A stretch of DNA of 64,000 nt from Pseudomonas sp. HMWF032 (GTDB lineage Bacteria; Pseudomonadota; Gammaproteobacteria; Pseudomonadales; Pseudomonadaceae): NCBI RefSeq assembly GCF_003060885.1, contig NZ_QAIG01000001.1, positions 31,125 through 95,124 of the forward strand. The letters run 5' to 3'. Positions 49,104 to 58,755 of this stretch are shown piece after piece. Made by a program: the position numbers and the translations under genes. The number at the start of each line of letters is the position of its first letter. Position 1 is the stretch's first letter. The notes under the pieces are model-generated. The model did no database searches and had not been told where the DNA came from. It worked only from the letters and a program-made list of their open reading frames with translations.

Positions 49104-49762
49104 TTGATCAGCATCGCTTGGGCAGCTTTGACGACTTTTTCACCGTCTGCTTCGCGCTGTGGCACCAGCAAACCACGCTGCACAGCTGGGCGCGCAGCCA
49201 GCTCACTCATCCAGCGCTGCAGGTGCTCCAGGCCATCGACGGAAACACCGGCCCAGCCATGGATACGCACCCAGGGGTAGGTGGCAATATCGGCGATGCT
49301 GTAGTCATCAGTCAGGTACTGCGACTCGCTCAGGCGGCTGTCGAGCACTTCGTAGAGGCGGCGGGTTTCGTGCTGATAACGGTCGATCGGCCCCTGCAGC
49401 TTTTCCGGGAAATAGCGAAAGAACACGTTGGCTTGCCCCTGCATCGGGCCGACGCCACCCATCTGGAACATCAGCCACTGAATCACCCGCGAGCGACCCT
49501 TGACGTCACTGGGCAGCAACTGGCCGGTTTTCTCAGCGAGATACAGCAGAATGGCACCGGATTCGAACACGGCGAAATCATCATTAGCGCGGTCGACAAT
49601 TGCCGGGATACGGCCGTTGGGGTTGATCTTGAGAAAGGTGGGACTCTTCTGTTCCTGCTTGTCAAAACTCAGTGCCCGGACGTTATAGGGCAGCTGTAAC
49701 TCTTCCAGTGCGATGGACACTTTATGGCCGTTGGGGGTGGCGGCGGTATACAGGTCGATCAT
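49100..49762 (-). CDS. glutathione S-transferase family protein
   Basis: 220-aa GST. The thioredoxin-fold half ([48 protein letters not shown]) is followed by the all-helical half with [24 protein letters not shown]. The sequence is that of the YfcG/Ure2-like disulphide-bond group, with TPN motif in place of catalytic Tyr. The ATG at 49762 has GGAGAC upstream. An ATG 12 bases earlier has no ribosome site. Confidence 0.9.
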   Translation of the reverse strand: MIDLYTAATPNGHKVSIALEELQLPYNVRALSFDKQEQKSPTFLKINPNGRIPAIVDRANDDFAVFESGAILLYLAEKTGQLLPSDVKGRSRVIQWLMFQMGGVGPMQGQANVFFRYFPEKLQGPIDRYQHETRRLYEVLDSRLSESQYLTDDYSIADIATYPWVRIHGWAGVSVDGLEHLQRWMSELAARPAVQRGLLVPQREADGEKVVKAAQAMLIK

Positions 49763-49813
49763 GTGGGTCTCCATGGCTATCGACCACACCTTTCCCCAGT
49801 TGCCTTTAGCAAG

Positions 49814-50677
49814 TCAAGGCGAACCCAGGAATGCTTTGAAACAGTCTGCTACCAAGCCAGCACCCGCGTCGTCATCCAAGTGCAGGTGATGGCCACCAGG
49901 CAGCTGAGCCACCTCGAGGGGAAGATCGGCAACCAGCTCGCGGATGCTTGGCTGCACCAGCAACATGCCCTGCTGCGCCATCACCAGCTTGGTCGGGCAT
50001 TGCAGGCTGCGCACAAATGCCAGCGCATGGGCGTGTGTCAGGCGCAGTGGCGACGGCAGGGTCAAGCGGCTGTCAGTGCGCCAGGTATAACCACCAGGCA
50101 CCGGCATCAGGCCACGCTGAGCAAGTAACTCTGCGGCTTCACGACTGACCGCACCTACCCCACGCATGCGCGCTTGCACAGCTCGGTCGAACTCGTCATA
50201 CACCGGTTTGCTCTTGCCAGCCAGGGCCAGCTGCGCCGTGAGCGCTTCACCCAGCTTCTGCGGCGCCGTGTCCGGCTCACCGGTGTAGGGAATCAGTCCA
50301 TCAATCAGCGCCAGACGTTCGATTCGCTCCGGCATCGCACCGGCCAGCAACACCGAAACAATCGCGCCCATGGAATGCCCGAGCAACGAAAAGCGCTGCC
50401 AGCCGAACTGCTCGGCAACCTGCAGCACATCGTGGGCATAGTCCCAGATGGCGTAACTGCCACCGGGCGGGCGGTGATCGGAATGGCCGTGGCCGGCAAA
50501 GTCCAGAGCCACGATGCGCAGCCCCGGCAACAGCGGCGCCAGACGGGCGAAGCTGGCGGCATTGTCCAGCCAACCGTGCAGGGCAATCACCGGCAGACCG
50601 TCTTCCGGGCCATACAGATGGGCTGCAAGCTCGATATGTGGCAGGCGCAGACGCACTTCTTCGAAATTCAGGCTCAT
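49814..50677 (-). CDS. alpha/beta hydrolase
   Basis: 287-aa hydrolase with HGWLDNAASF oxyanion loop, the nucleophile S102 in LGHSMGAIVS and a histidine in LPGGHHLHLDD. It is similar in style to MEST/serine-hydrolase-like proteins. Substrate unknown, and ester hydrolysis is expected. It overlaps the next upstream hydrolase gene by ATGA. Confidence 0.88.
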   Translation of the reverse strand: MSLNFEEVRLRLPHIELAAHLYGPEDGLPVIALHGWLDNAASFARLAPLLPGLRIVALDFAGHGHSDHRPPGGSYAIWDYAHDVLQVAEQFGWQRFSLLGHSMGAIVSVLLAGAMPERIERLALIDGLIPYTGEPDTAPQKLGEALTAQLALAGKSKPVYDEFDRAVQARMRGVGAVSREAAELLAQRGLMPVPGGYTWRTDSRLTLPSPLRLTHAHALAFVRSLQCPTKLVMAQQGMLLVQPSIRELVADLPLEVAQLPGGHHLHLDDDAGAGLVADCFKAFLGSP

Positions 50678-51483
50678 GCACTTTGCTCGCTTACAGGGTG
50701 TCCAGCCCAGCGCTGGAACAGCTTTTTCAGCAACTCCGCGGTGTCTTGTGGGCGTTCCAGGGGAAACATATGCCCGCCAGGCAACGTCAGGTACTCGCCC
50801 TTCGGCACGCGGCGCACCAGATGGGCGTGATGCGGCATAACCACTCGGCTGTGCCGGCCGCGAACCATCGCAAGCGGAACCTTCAGCTGCTGCGGACGAC
50901 CAGGGCTGGTGTGCGGCACGCTGCGGTAGATACTGATTTCCGTAGCCGGATCAAAGCGCAGGCGCAGGTTATTGCCCGTTGCTTGCAGGCCGTGTTGCAC
51001 ATAGGCATCCAGGCAGTCCGGATCAAAGCGACGGAACAGCCCCTTGCCGGCGAAATAACCCCGCGCCTCGGCCAGGTCAACAAACTCTTCCCGCCGCCCC
51101 AGGGTACGCCCGGCCGGGGTAATACGGTCGATAAAGCCAAAACGCTTGGCGGCGCGAATCACCATTTTGTCTGCCAGGGTAAGCACCGGCGAATCAAGCA
51201 TTACCACCCCACGGTACAGCTCGGGGCGCAGCAAAGCGGCGTGATAATGCAGTACGCCACCGAGGGAATGGCCAACACCCCAGACTGGCTGCTGGCTGGC
51301 TTCAAGATGGTGGATCAGCTCATCGACCAGGTTGCTCCAGTTGTCGTTCACCGGGAAACGCGGGTCATGGCCATGCTGTTCCAGGTGCTGCACCGAGTAG
51401 TCAGGCGCCAGCGCGGCAAACAGCTTGCCGTAGGTGGCCGACGGAAAGCCGTTGGCATGGGCAAAAAAAACGGGCTGGTTCAT
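50674..51483 (-). CDS. alpha/beta hydrolase
   Basis: 269-aa hydrolase starting MNQPVFFAHANGFPSATY. The nucleophile is S73 in VGHSLGGVLHY and the histidine lies in LPGGHMFPLE. It has a lid-like insert with RFGFIDRITPAGRTLGRREE. The codons for the FF pair form a T8 run (A8 on the plus strand, 51463-51470) near the start. Two hydrolases in tandem may act on lipid or thioester compounds linked to the synthetase gene upstream. The gap 51484-51696 holds nothing obvious except a perfect palindrome AGCCGC-AA-GCGGCT (51627-51640). Confidence 0.88.
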   Translation of the reverse strand: MNQPVFFAHANGFPSATYGKLFAALAPDYSVQHLEQHGHDPRFPVNDNWSNLVDELIHHLEASQQPVWGVGHSLGGVLHYHAALLRPELYRGVVMLDSPVLTLADKMVIRAAKRFGFIDRITPAGRTLGRREEFVDLAEARGYFAGKGLFRRFDPDCLDAYVQHGLQATGNNLRLRFDPATEISIYRSVPHTSPGRPQQLKVPLAMVRGRHSRVVMPHHAHLVRRVPKGEYLTLPGGHMFPLERPQDTAELLKKLFQRWAGHPVSEQSA

Positions 51484-51696
51484 GGCGGCGGCTTGTCAGG
51501 GAAGTTACGGATGATTGTCCGGCAGCCTTGCCGATGCGGCAATGACAAAACGGCCAGTGAATGACGGCACTATAGCCAAAGCTGATGGGAGGCCCGCCAG
51601 TTGACTCGACGCTGACGGGTCGCGTTAGCCGCAAGCGGCTTGCCGAGCTTGCTTGTAATGCAGCAGGACCGACAAGCAGCAAACTTTGCGCAGGTT

Positions 51697-52143
51697 CTAG
51701 CGTTGCGCCGGGCCGTTCTCACCCAACGGCACAATGGCCATAGTCAGCCGGGAAATGCAGCTGGCCTTACCATCCTCGCCACTCAGGCGGATATCCCAGA
51801 CATGGGTGGTACGCCCCAGGTGCACAGGCCGCGCCACGGCCGTAACCCGTCCACTGCGCAGACCGCGCAGATGGTTGGCGTTCACTTCCAGGCCGACGCA
51901 GTAGAACTTGCTGCTGTCGATGCACAGATGGCTGGCGGTGGAACCGAGGGTTTCCGCTAGCACCACCGAGGCACCGCCATGCAGCAGGCCGTAGGGTTGG
52001 TGGGTCCGCGCATCGACCACCATGCTGGCGGTCAGCGACTCGTCATCGAAGGCGTCAAAACGAATATCCAGTTGTTCGCCAATGGTGTTCTTCAGAAAGC
52101 CATTGAGCTGAGCCAGGTTCGGGGTTTGCTGCCAGAGGGCCAT
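51697..52143 (-). CDS. hotdog thioesterase (PaaI/YdiI-type)
   Basis: 148-aa single-hotdog acyl-CoA thioesterase. The catalytic region LLHGGASVVLAETLGS contains the glutamate nucleophile/base, and NANHLRGLRSGRVTAVARPVHLGR is the second conserved segment. Related enzymes hydrolyse aromatic and medium-chain acyl-CoA. The start follows AAAGGAC. It sits 66 bases after the acyl-CoA synthetase gene, suggesting a synthesis/hydrolysis pair. Confidence 0.9.
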   Translation of the reverse strand: MALWQQTPNLAQLNGFLKNTIGEQLDIRFDAFDDESLTASMVVDARTHQPYGLLHGGASVVLAETLGSTASHLCIDSSKFYCVGLEVNANHLRGLRSGRVTAVARPVHLGRTTHVWDIRLSGEDGKASCISRLTMAIVPLGENGPAQR

Positions 52144-52209
52144 GGTTTGTCCTTTAAGGTCGATTCAGCCAGAACGCGGCCAGCACACAGCTGCCGGCCA
52201 CATGCCAGA

Positions 52210-53874
52210 TCACTCGTGCCAGAGCACCGTTTCACTGCGTTCGGTCCATTCGCCGAAGCGTTCGCTGTAGGTGCCTTCCACCACCGCGCGCTTGATCTTC
52301 AGGGTCGGGGTGAGGAAGCCGTTATCCACCGCCCAGACTTCTTTGACCAACACCAAGCGTTGCAGACGCTCATGCTTGTCGAGGCTCTGATTGACCTCTT
52401 CCAGCAGTTTTTTCAGGCTGTTCTCCAACTCGCCACGGCCACTGGCGGCCTCGCTGCGGCCGACATCGGAGAGCACACAGAGCGCCATCGGCTGTGGCAT
52501 ACCATCGCCGACCACACAGACCTGCTCAATGCGCGAGTGCTCACCAAGCAGGTTCTCGATCGGTGCCGGGGCGACGTATTTGCCCTTGCTGGTTTTGAAG
52601 ATTTCCTTGATTCGCCCGGTCAGGCGCAGGTTGCCTTCACCGTCCTGCTCACCCTTGTCACCGGTACGCAGGAAGCCGTCGTGGGTGATGGTTTCTGCGG
52701 TTTTCTCCGGGTCCTTGTAGTAGCCCTGCATGGTCGCGCCGCTGCGCACCTGCACCTCACCATCCTCGGCGATGCGCACCTCAACGCCAGGGCTGTTCTG
52801 ACCGATCCAGCCTTGTTTGAATTTGCCCGGCCGGCAGACATGGGAGTAACCACAGTTCTCGGTCATGCCGTAGACCTCAAGCACATCCAGGCCCAGGCGT
52901 TTGTACCAGTTGAGCAGCGCCTCAGGCACCGGCGCGGCGCCAGACAGAGCGTAGCGCACGGCGTCCAGGCCGAGGCCGACCAGCACCTTCTTGCCGACGA
53001 TGCGACCGATGATCGGCAGTTTGAGCAGGAAATCCAGTTTCTCCGCCGGCATCTTGCTGTAGACGCCCATCTGGAACTTGGTCCAGATACGCGGCACGCC
53101 GAACATCACGGTTGGCCGCGCGCGTTTGAGGTCTTCGAGGAAGGTGTCCAGACTTTCGGCGAAGAAGATCGTCTGCCCGGCGTAGATCGAAGCCAACTCG
53201 ACAAACATGCGCTCGGCCACGTGGCACAACGGCAGGTAGGACAGCACCCGGTCATTTTCGCCGACGCCAAACAACTCGGTGGCGCGGCTGGCGGCAAAGC
53301 CAAAGTTGCTGAAGTGATGCATCACGCCTTTCGGCGTGCCGGTGGTGCCGGAGGTGTAGATAATGGTGGCCAGCTGATCGGCGGCCGGTTTGGGGTTGTC
53401 CTGAATCGGCGTACAGGCCTGCAAATCATCCCAGGTAAAGCTGAACTCACCCTGCGGACGCAGCGGCAGGCCAATGGTCGGCACGCCCTCAGGCACACCC
53501 GCCAACATGGCTGGCCAATCGTCCAACTTGCCAACGAACACCAATGCTGCCTCGGAATGGCGCAGCACCTGACCGACCGAATCGGCCGTGAGGTTAGGGT
53601 ACAGCGGCACGGAGACGTGTCCGGCCATCCAGATCGCCAGATCGGTGACGATCCAGTGCGCGCAGTTCTTGGAAATGATCGCAATGCGGCTGCCCTGCGG
53701 CAATTCGCGGCTGCGCAGCCAGTTGGCCGCACGGCGCGCCTGCTCGCCGACGTCGGCCCAGCTCAGTTCCTGCAGCTGGCCGCCCGGCAGCGGCTGCACC
53801 ATGTAGCGTTTATTCGGGTGCCGAGCCTCACGCTCATAAAACACCTCAAGCGGCAAACGGATAGCATCAGCCAC
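52210..53874 (-). CDS. AMP-forming acyl-CoA synthetase
   Basis: 554-aa ANL-superfamily ligase activating a carboxylate, probably a long-chain fatty acid, to acyl-CoA. Motifs: ATP loop IIYTSGTTGTPKGVMHH, A5 VYGMTENCGYSH, A7 FLRTGDKGEQD and A8 GRIKEIFKTSKGKYVAPAPIE. The C-terminal lysine is in LTPTLKIKRAVV. I start at the GTG at 53874 because AAGGAGGA lies 7 bases upstream. A TTG at 53916 would add 14 codons without a site. Corresponds by order to PA1617 as I recall. Confidence 0.93.
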   Translation of the reverse strand: MADAIRLPLEVFYEREARHPNKRYMVQPLPGGQLQELSWADVGEQARRAANWLRSRELPQGSRIAIISKNCAHWIVTDLAIWMAGHVSVPLYPNLTADSVGQVLRHSEAALVFVGKLDDWPAMLAGVPEGVPTIGLPLRPQGEFSFTWDDLQACTPIQDNPKPAADQLATIIYTSGTTGTPKGVMHHFSNFGFAASRATELFGVGENDRVLSYLPLCHVAERMFVELASIYAGQTIFFAESLDTFLEDLKRARPTVMFGVPRIWTKFQMGVYSKMPAEKLDFLLKLPIIGRIVGKKVLVGLGLDAVRYALSGAAPVPEALLNWYKRLGLDVLEVYGMTENCGYSHVCRPGKFKQGWIGQNSPGVEVRIAEDGEVQVRSGATMQGYYKDPEKTAETITHDGFLRTGDKGEQDGEGNLRLTGRIKEIFKTSKGKYVAPAPIENLLGEHSRIEQVCVVGDGMPQPMALCVLSDVGRSEAASGRGELENSLKKLLEEVNQSLDKHERLQRLVLVKEVWAVDNGFLTPTLKIKRAVVEGTYSERFGEWTERSETVLWHE

Positions 53875-53907
53875 AGGGCTTCCTCCTTTGTTGTTTTTGT
53901 GGAGCCA

Positions 53908-53925
53908 ACCAAGCAATTGCTTGGT
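53908..53925. promoter_or_regulatory. 18-base perfect palindrome upstream of the acyl-CoA synthetase
   Basis: ACCAAGCAATTGCTTGGT is perfectly self-complementary and centred about 42 bases before the GTG start. Size and symmetry are typical of TetR-family operators that control acyl-CoA metabolism. It could alternatively form an mRNA hairpin. Confidence 0.55.
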
Positions 53926-53988
53926 CGGACTATTCCACGCACAAAGGCGGCCCGCAAGAGGAGAAATGTTTCGGTGTGTAGTGCGCTG

Positions 53989-54453
53989 TCAGCGATATGC
54001 CGGGTGCTTGTGGAGCGACAATTTCATTAATCCGGCCAGCAGTTCATCGCCTTCCAGCAACGCCAGGCTGGCGGTGTTCATTGGCAACGGTTGCTGGCGG
54101 TGGCCGTGGATCAACAGCCCTGCCAGGCTCCCCACCAGCGGTTGATGGGTCACCAGCAGCAGCTCATCGAGGACAACGCCACCCAACTCACGCAGAGCTT
54201 GGCGCAGATCGCTTTCCGGCGTCAGCCAGGGCACGGTTGCCCGTAGTCCGCTGAAACCCAGCGCCTCACAAAACAAATCGGCGGTCTGCTGGGCTCGTAC
54301 ATAGGGGCTCACCAATACCGCCTGCAGCGGCTGTCCCAGCATGTAATTGGCAGCCTCACGCACCTGCTGCCGACCATAGGCCGTCAAATTGCGTTCGGCA
54401 TCGCTGCGGGCCTGCGGCTCAGCCTCACCATGCCGTAACAACCAAAGCTTCAC
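53989..54453 (-). CDS. sixA: phosphohistidine phosphatase, SixA-like
   Basis: 154-aa histidine phosphatase. The RHG motif WLLRHGEAEPQARSD and later VSPYVRAQQTA and LLVTHQPLVGSLAGLL hold the two catalytic histidines and two arginines. SixA removes phosphate from Hpt-type histidines. I begin at the GTG at 54453, with GGGAGG upstream. The in-frame extension to 54621 is not family sequence. Confidence 0.88.
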   Translation of the reverse strand: MKLWLLRHGEAEPQARSDAERNLTAYGRQQVREAANYMLGQPLQAVLVSPYVRAQQTADLFCEALGFSGLRATVPWLTPESDLRQALRELGGVVLDELLLVTHQPLVGSLAGLLIHGHRQQPLPMNTASLALLEGDELLAGLMKLSLHKHPAYR

Positions 54454-54478
54454 CGCACGCGCCTCCCTGCACAACAGC

Positions 54479-54826
54479 TCATAGTTTCGGTTCTTCGTCA
54501 CGTGCCGGATGGGGCGCGGGGGCAATGCTGTGCGGGATTTCACCCCGTGGTGCTTGCGCGGTTGGCCAATCAGCGAACGGCCAGGGTTTATCGTCCGTAT
54601 TGAAGGTGCCGAAGCGGCCAATCTGCGCCAGGTACTGGCTCAGGCTGTCACCAAAGCCCAGCAGGCCGGCATTCGGTGCACCGTAGAACAGGCGATATCC
54701 CAGTTGCAGCAGCACCACGGCCCCCAGGAGGATTTCCGCCAGTTGCCAAACGATGACGAAAATCACCATCCAGAGAATGCGCAACAGTATCGATTCACGC
54801 TCAATATCCTGATTACTTTCACTCAT
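54479..54826 (-). CDS. DUF4389 family membrane protein
   Basis: 115-aa protein with one strong TM region (ILWMVIFVIVWQLAEILLGAVVLLQL), a conserved polar turn (LFYGAPNAGLLGFGDSLSQYL) and a proline-rich cytoplasmic tail. Function unknown. The ATG at 54826 lies six bases after AAGGAG. It sits between gpsA and sixA on the same strand. Confidence 0.88.
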   Translation of the reverse strand: MSESNQDIERESILLRILWMVIFVIVWQLAEILLGAVVLLQLGYRLFYGAPNAGLLGFGDSLSQYLAQIGRFGTFNTDDKPWPFADWPTAQAPRGEIPHSIAPAPHPARDEEPKL

Positions 54827-54858
54827 GCTCATCTCCTTAAGGGTCGTAACGTTAAAAC

Positions 54859-55881
54859 TCAAAAACCGCTGATGGGGATAAAGTCGACGTCGGTCTTCGG
54901 CTCACCGCGCATCAGAGCGCCGATCACCTGATCCAACGTGCGCCCCTCGAACAGAATGGCATGAAGGCCAGCCACTAACGGCATGTACACCTGCAACTCC
55001 TCGGCTTTGGACTTCAGCACCTTGATGGTGTTCACCCCTTCCGCCACTTCACCCAGACGCGCTACGGCCTCCTCCAGACTCAATCCCTCCCCCAGGGCAA
55101 AACCAACCTGGTAGTTGCGGCTTTTGGCCGACGAGCAGGTGACGATCAAGTCCCCAACCCCCGCAAGCCCGAGGAAGGTCATGGGGTTGGCGCCCAGCTT
55201 GACCGCAAAACGGGTCATTTCCGCAAGTGCGCGGGTAATCAGCATGCTCTTGGTGTTTTCGCCCATGCCCATGGCCGCCGCCATACCGGCGATGATCGCG
55301 TAGACGTTCTTCAGCGCCCCGCCCAGTTCGACGCCAAAGCGGTCGCCACTGGCATATACGCGAAACGTGCGACCGTGTAACGCGGCCTGCACCTGCCGAC
55401 AGAGGTCTTCGTCCTCACTGGCAATCACCGAGGCCGTCAAGGCATGCTCAGCCACCTCGCGCGCCAGATTCGGCCCAGACAGCACGCCAATGCGCGCCTG
55501 CGGAGCAATGTCCTCGAGAATCTGGCTCATCAGCAGAAAGCTCTGCGCCTCGATGCCCTTGGTGGTGCTCACCAGCAACTTGCCGCTAAGCAGCTCGGCC
55601 GCTGGCTGCAAGGCCTGGCGCAAGGCACTGGAGGGCAAGGCCACGAAAATAAGCTGACAGGCATTCAAGGTCGCGCTCAAGTCAGTTACCGGCTCAACAC
55701 TCGGGTGAATCTTGATGCCTTTCAGGTAACGGGGGTTCTCCCGGGTCAGCCGAATCGCCTGAGCCTGTTGCGGGTCACGCATCCAGTGCAGAACCTGTTG
55801 ACCATTCTCGGCCAGCAAATTGGCAATCGCTGTGCCGAAGCTACCGCCGCCAAGCACAGCAATGGGGTGCTGATCAGTCAT
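54859..55881 (-). CDS. gpsA: glycerol-3-phosphate dehydrogenase (NAD(P)+)
   Basis: Makes sn-glycerol-3-phosphate for phospholipid synthesis. The 340-aa protein has the Rossmann motif [10 protein letters not shown] (10-15), the [11 protein letters not shown] region, [19 protein letters not shown] and the catalytic lysine in [10 protein letters not shown]. Start at 55881 ([11 protein letters not shown]); 33 upstream codons in frame are rejected. It is divergent from the hybrid kinase across a 250-base promoter region (55882-56131) in which I see no gene. Confidence 0.95.
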   Translation of the reverse strand: MTDQHPIAVLGGGSFGTAIANLLAENGQQVLHWMRDPQQAQAIRLTRENPRYLKGIKIHPSVEPVTDLSATLNACQLIFVALPSSALRQALQPAAELLSGKLLVSTTKGIEAQSFLLMSQILEDIAPQARIGVLSGPNLAREVAEHALTASVIASEDEDLCRQVQAALHGRTFRVYASGDRFGVELGGALKNVYAIIAGMAAAMGMGENTKSMLITRALAEMTRFAVKLGANPMTFLGLAGVGDLIVTCSSAKSRNYQVGFALGEGLSLEEAVARLGEVAEGVNTIKVLKSKAEELQVYMPLVAGLHAILFEGRTLDQVIGALMRGEPKTDVDFIPISGF

Positions 55882-56131
55882 AACGCATCCGTGGTAAACC
55901 ATTAAAAGTGGCGAATTTCTCGCATTATACGGCGACACCTGTATGCAGCCAGCTTTTAGCAGTTTGCCTGGTACTGGCAAAGCCAGGCCGCTCGGTTAAC
56001 ATGCAACCTTTAAAACGCAAACAAGGTTGTGGCGTGATCTATTGCACCCAAGCCCGGCTTCTCCCCGAGACCTCACACAATCGGCCGGTTCGCCAGTTTT
56101 CGCAACGCCTGCGTAATAGCGGAGGAGCCCG

Positions 56132-58054
56132 ATGATTCTGCGCCGCGGCTGGAATATCCATACCCGCACGCAGCTGATAAGTGTCGGGCCCGCCTTGCTG
56201 CTGACCCTTCTGCTGACCGGCTTTTTTACCTTCGCCCGCTTGCAGGACCTGCGTCAGGAACTTAACCACTACGGCCAGTTAATTGCCAACCAACTAGCTC
56301 CGGCAAGTACCTACGGGGTGATTTCCGGCAACTTCGGCGTGCTCGATGCCTTGTTACAGGCGACGCTGGAAACTCCACATGTGCGCTTTCTCGAAGTACG
56401 CGACCGCACGGGCAAGATTCTCGTGTATGTCGAGCAGACGCCCGGCAGTGGCCATGCCAGTAGCCAGGTTGAAATTTTCCAGGCGCCGATACAGCGTCCC
56501 AGTCTTGCCATAGGTAACCCTGCCGCAGCAGCTAGTGCGGATGCCTACCTGGGCTATGTTGTCGTCGGCATGTCCAATGACGCGTTCAACACCCGCCAAC
56601 AGGAAATCCTGTTCAAGGCCACCCTGCTCGCTCTGTTCGCCCTGGCCCTGACCTTTATTCTCGCCCGCCGCCTGGCTCGCCACCTGTCGCAGCCGCTTAG
56701 CGCCATGGGTGAAGCCGTCAGTGCGATTCAGGCCGGTAACTACCAGACCACCCTGCCCGAAGTCGGTGAAGGGGAATTGCAGGCGCTCGCGCGGCATATC
56801 AACAACCTCGCACACGGCCTGGCCAGCGCCAGTGAAGAACAACAACGGGCCATGGCCCTGCTGATTCAGGCGCGCGAACAGTCGGAGCTGGCCAACCGCG
56901 CCAAATCTGACTTCCTGGCGATGATGAGCCACGAGTTGCGCACGCCGATGAATGGCGTACTGGGCATGCTGCAATTGCTGGAAACCACCGAGATGACCCA
57001 GGAGCAGGCGGAATACGCCGCCCTGGCTACCGAGTCCACCGAGCACCTGCTGAAAGTCATCAACGATATTCTCGACTTCTCGCGCATCGAACGCGGCGCG
57101 CTGGAACTGGAGCGCATCCCATTCAGCCTGCTGGATCTTTTGCATAATTCGATCCAGGTGTTCCAGCACAGCGCTCAGCAGCGCGGCCTGCAACTGCAAC
57201 TGGAACTGCAGAGCGGTGTGGAACACCTCCAGGTGCAGGGCGACCCAACGCGGATTCGGCAGATTCTGGTCAACCTGATCGGTAATGCCCTGAAATTCAC
57301 CGAAAGCGGCAGCATTCGCGTGCATGCCAGCTGGCAGGCGCTGGATAACCAGGTGCTGTGGTTCAGCTGCGCCGTGCACGACAGCGGCATTGGCATCTCA
57401 CCTAAGCGCCTGGAGCACATGTTCGATGCTTTCCAGCAGGCCGACACTTCTATTTCAAGACGTTACGGCGGCACCGGGCTGGGTTTGCCCATCGCTCGCA
57501 CGCTGGCTGAGCGTATGGGCGGCACTTTGCGCGCGGTCAGCGAAGAAGGTCAGGGTTCGGTATTCACCCTGGAAATCCCCCTGCCGTTTTCCCAGCAGGC
57601 CGCCGAGGTGGCCCATGACCACCGGCCTCCAGGCCAGAGTGGCCAGGGTCAGCCGGTACTGCTGGTTGAAGACAACCCGGTCAACCAGACCGTGATCGAG
57701 GCCATGCTACGCAGCCTGGGCTACCAAGTCAGCCTGGTCGGCGATGGCGCTCAGGCTGTGCACCAGGTCACCCAGCAGAATTACGCGGCGATTCTAATGG
57801 ACTGCCGCCTGCCGATCATGGATGGCTACGAAGCCACCCGGCAGATCCGCCGCCTGGCAGATTGCGCTGAACTGCCGATCATCGCCCTCACCGCCAATGC
57901 CCTGCAGGGCGACCGCGAGGCCTGCCTGCAGGCGGGGATGAACGATTACCTGGCAAAGCCGTTCAAACGTGCCGATTTGCAGCAAATACTGCAGCGTTGG
58001 CTACCCCCTCGACCTTCGACGGGTAGTCAAGAAGGCCCAACTGCTGCAGGCTAG
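56132..58054 (+). CDS. hybrid sensor histidine kinase (PA1611-like)
   Basis: 640-aa hybrid kinase. TM1 about 18-36, a periplasmic sensor of about 130 residues (with [19 protein letters not shown]), and TM2 about 170-190. HAMP follows to about 245, HisKA carries H267 in [11 protein letters not shown] and HATPase has NLIGNALKF and [12 protein letters not shown]-terminal receiver has LVEDNPVNQ and D557 in [12 protein letters not shown]. There is no Hpt domain, so phosphate must leave to a separate Hpt protein. In P. aeruginosa the kinase in front of fabAB, PA1611, interacts with RetS and feeds HptB. That assignment here is by order and layout. Confidence 0.92.
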   Translation: MILRRGWNIHTRTQLISVGPALLLTLLLTGFFTFARLQDLRQELNHYGQLIANQLAPASTYGVISGNFGVLDALLQATLETPHVRFLEVRDRTGKILVYVEQTPGSGHASSQVEIFQAPIQRPSLAIGNPAAAASADAYLGYVVVGMSNDAFNTRQQEILFKATLLALFALALTFILARRLARHLSQPLSAMGEAVSAIQAGNYQTTLPEVGEGELQALARHINNLAHGLASASEEQQRAMALLIQAREQSELANRAKSDFLAMMSHELRTPMNGVLGMLQLLETTEMTQEQAEYAALATESTEHLLKVINDILDFSRIERGALELERIPFSLLDLLHNSIQVFQHSAQQRGLQLQLELQSGVEHLQVQGDPTRIRQILVNLIGNALKFTESGSIRVHASWQALDNQVLWFSCAVHDSGIGISPKRLEHMFDAFQQADTSISRRYGGTGLGLPIARTLAERMGGTLRAVSEEGQGSVFTLEIPLPFSQQAAEVAHDHRPPGQSGQGQPVLLVEDNPVNQTVIEAMLRSLGYQVSLVGDGAQAVHQVTQQNYAAILMDCRLPIMDGYEATRQIRRLADCAELPIIALTANALQGDREACLQAGMNDYLAKPFKRADLQQILQRWLPPRPSTGSQEGPTAAG

Positions 58055-58086
58055 AGCCAGGCATTCAGAACAGCCGCGTAAAAGCG

Positions 58087-58102
58087 GAGTACAACTGTAC
58101 TC
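58087..58102. promoter_or_regulatory. perfect palindrome upstream of fabA, DesT/FabR-like operator
   Basis: GAGTACA-AC-TGTACTC is a 16-base perfect inverted repeat, 125 bases before the fabA ATG. DesT, a TetR regulator, binds a palindrome of AGTnnAC/GTnnACT type at fabAB in P. aeruginosa, and FabR uses related half sites. A hairpin in the mRNA is an alternative. Confidence 0.55.
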
Positions 58103-58227
58103 ACAAGGCTGTGACTTTCACCACAACGCAACAGTCTATGACTAGGCTGTTGGCAGGCGCAGAGGCTGCGTCGCCAGCCAGGACGATTCGCCCAGCCTTG
58201 GCGCATGGGACATATTGAGGAGCTCGC

Positions 58228-58743
58228 ATGACCAAACAAAACGCCTTCACCCGGGAAGAACTGCTCGCCTGCGGTCGCGGCGAACTATTCGGCCCAGGTA
58301 ATGCGCAACTGCCCGCGCCGAACATGCTGATGATCGATCGCATCACCCACATCAGCGACACCGGCGGCAAGTACGGCAAGGGCGAAATAGTCGCCGAGCT
58401 CGATATCACTCCTGACCTGTGGTTCTTCGCCTGCCATTTCGAAGGCGATCCGGTGATGCCAGGCTGCCTGGGCCTGGATGCCATGTGGCAGCTGGTCGGT
58501 TTCCACCTCGGCTGGCAGGGCAACCCCGGCCGTGGCCGCGCCCTCGGTTCGGGCGAAGTGAAGTTCTTCGGCCAGGTCCTGCCGACTGCCAAGAAAGTCA
58601 CTTACAACATCCAGATCAAGCGCACCATCGCCCGTTCCCTGGTACTGGCCATTGCCGATGGCACCGTCAGTGTCGATGGCCGCGAAATTTACAGTGCCGA
58701 AGGCCTGCGTGTTGGCCTGTTCACCTCTACCGACAGTTTCTAA
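58228..58743 (+). CDS. fabA: 3-hydroxydecanoyl-ACP dehydratase/isomerase
   Basis: 171-aa enzyme that introduces the cis double bond into fatty acids (dehydrates 3-hydroxydecanoyl-ACP and isomerises the product). The catalytic pair is H70 in [14 protein letters not shown] and D84 in [14 protein letters not shown] before the ATG. Operon with fabB (12-base gap). Confidence 0.97.
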   Translation: MTKQNAFTREELLACGRGELFGPGNAQLPAPNMLMIDRITHISDTGGKYGKGEIVAELDITPDLWFFACHFEGDPVMPGCLGLDAMWQLVGFHLGWQGNPGRGRALGSGEVKFFGQVLPTAKKVTYNIQIKRTIARSLVLAIADGTVSVDGREIYSAEGLRVGLFTSTDSF

Positions 58744-58755
58744 AGGATTCTCTAC

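Noticed and set aside
55908..56135. 75-codon plus-strand frame between gpsA and the hybrid kinase
   Set aside because: No ribosome site and no conserved features; it covers the promoter region and runs 4 bases into the kinase start.
58055..58227. Second mobile inverted-repeat element between the hybrid kinase and fabA
   Set aside because: Only short imperfect ends (GAACAGCC against GGCTGTTG) could be found; the perfect palindrome inside is better explained as an operator.
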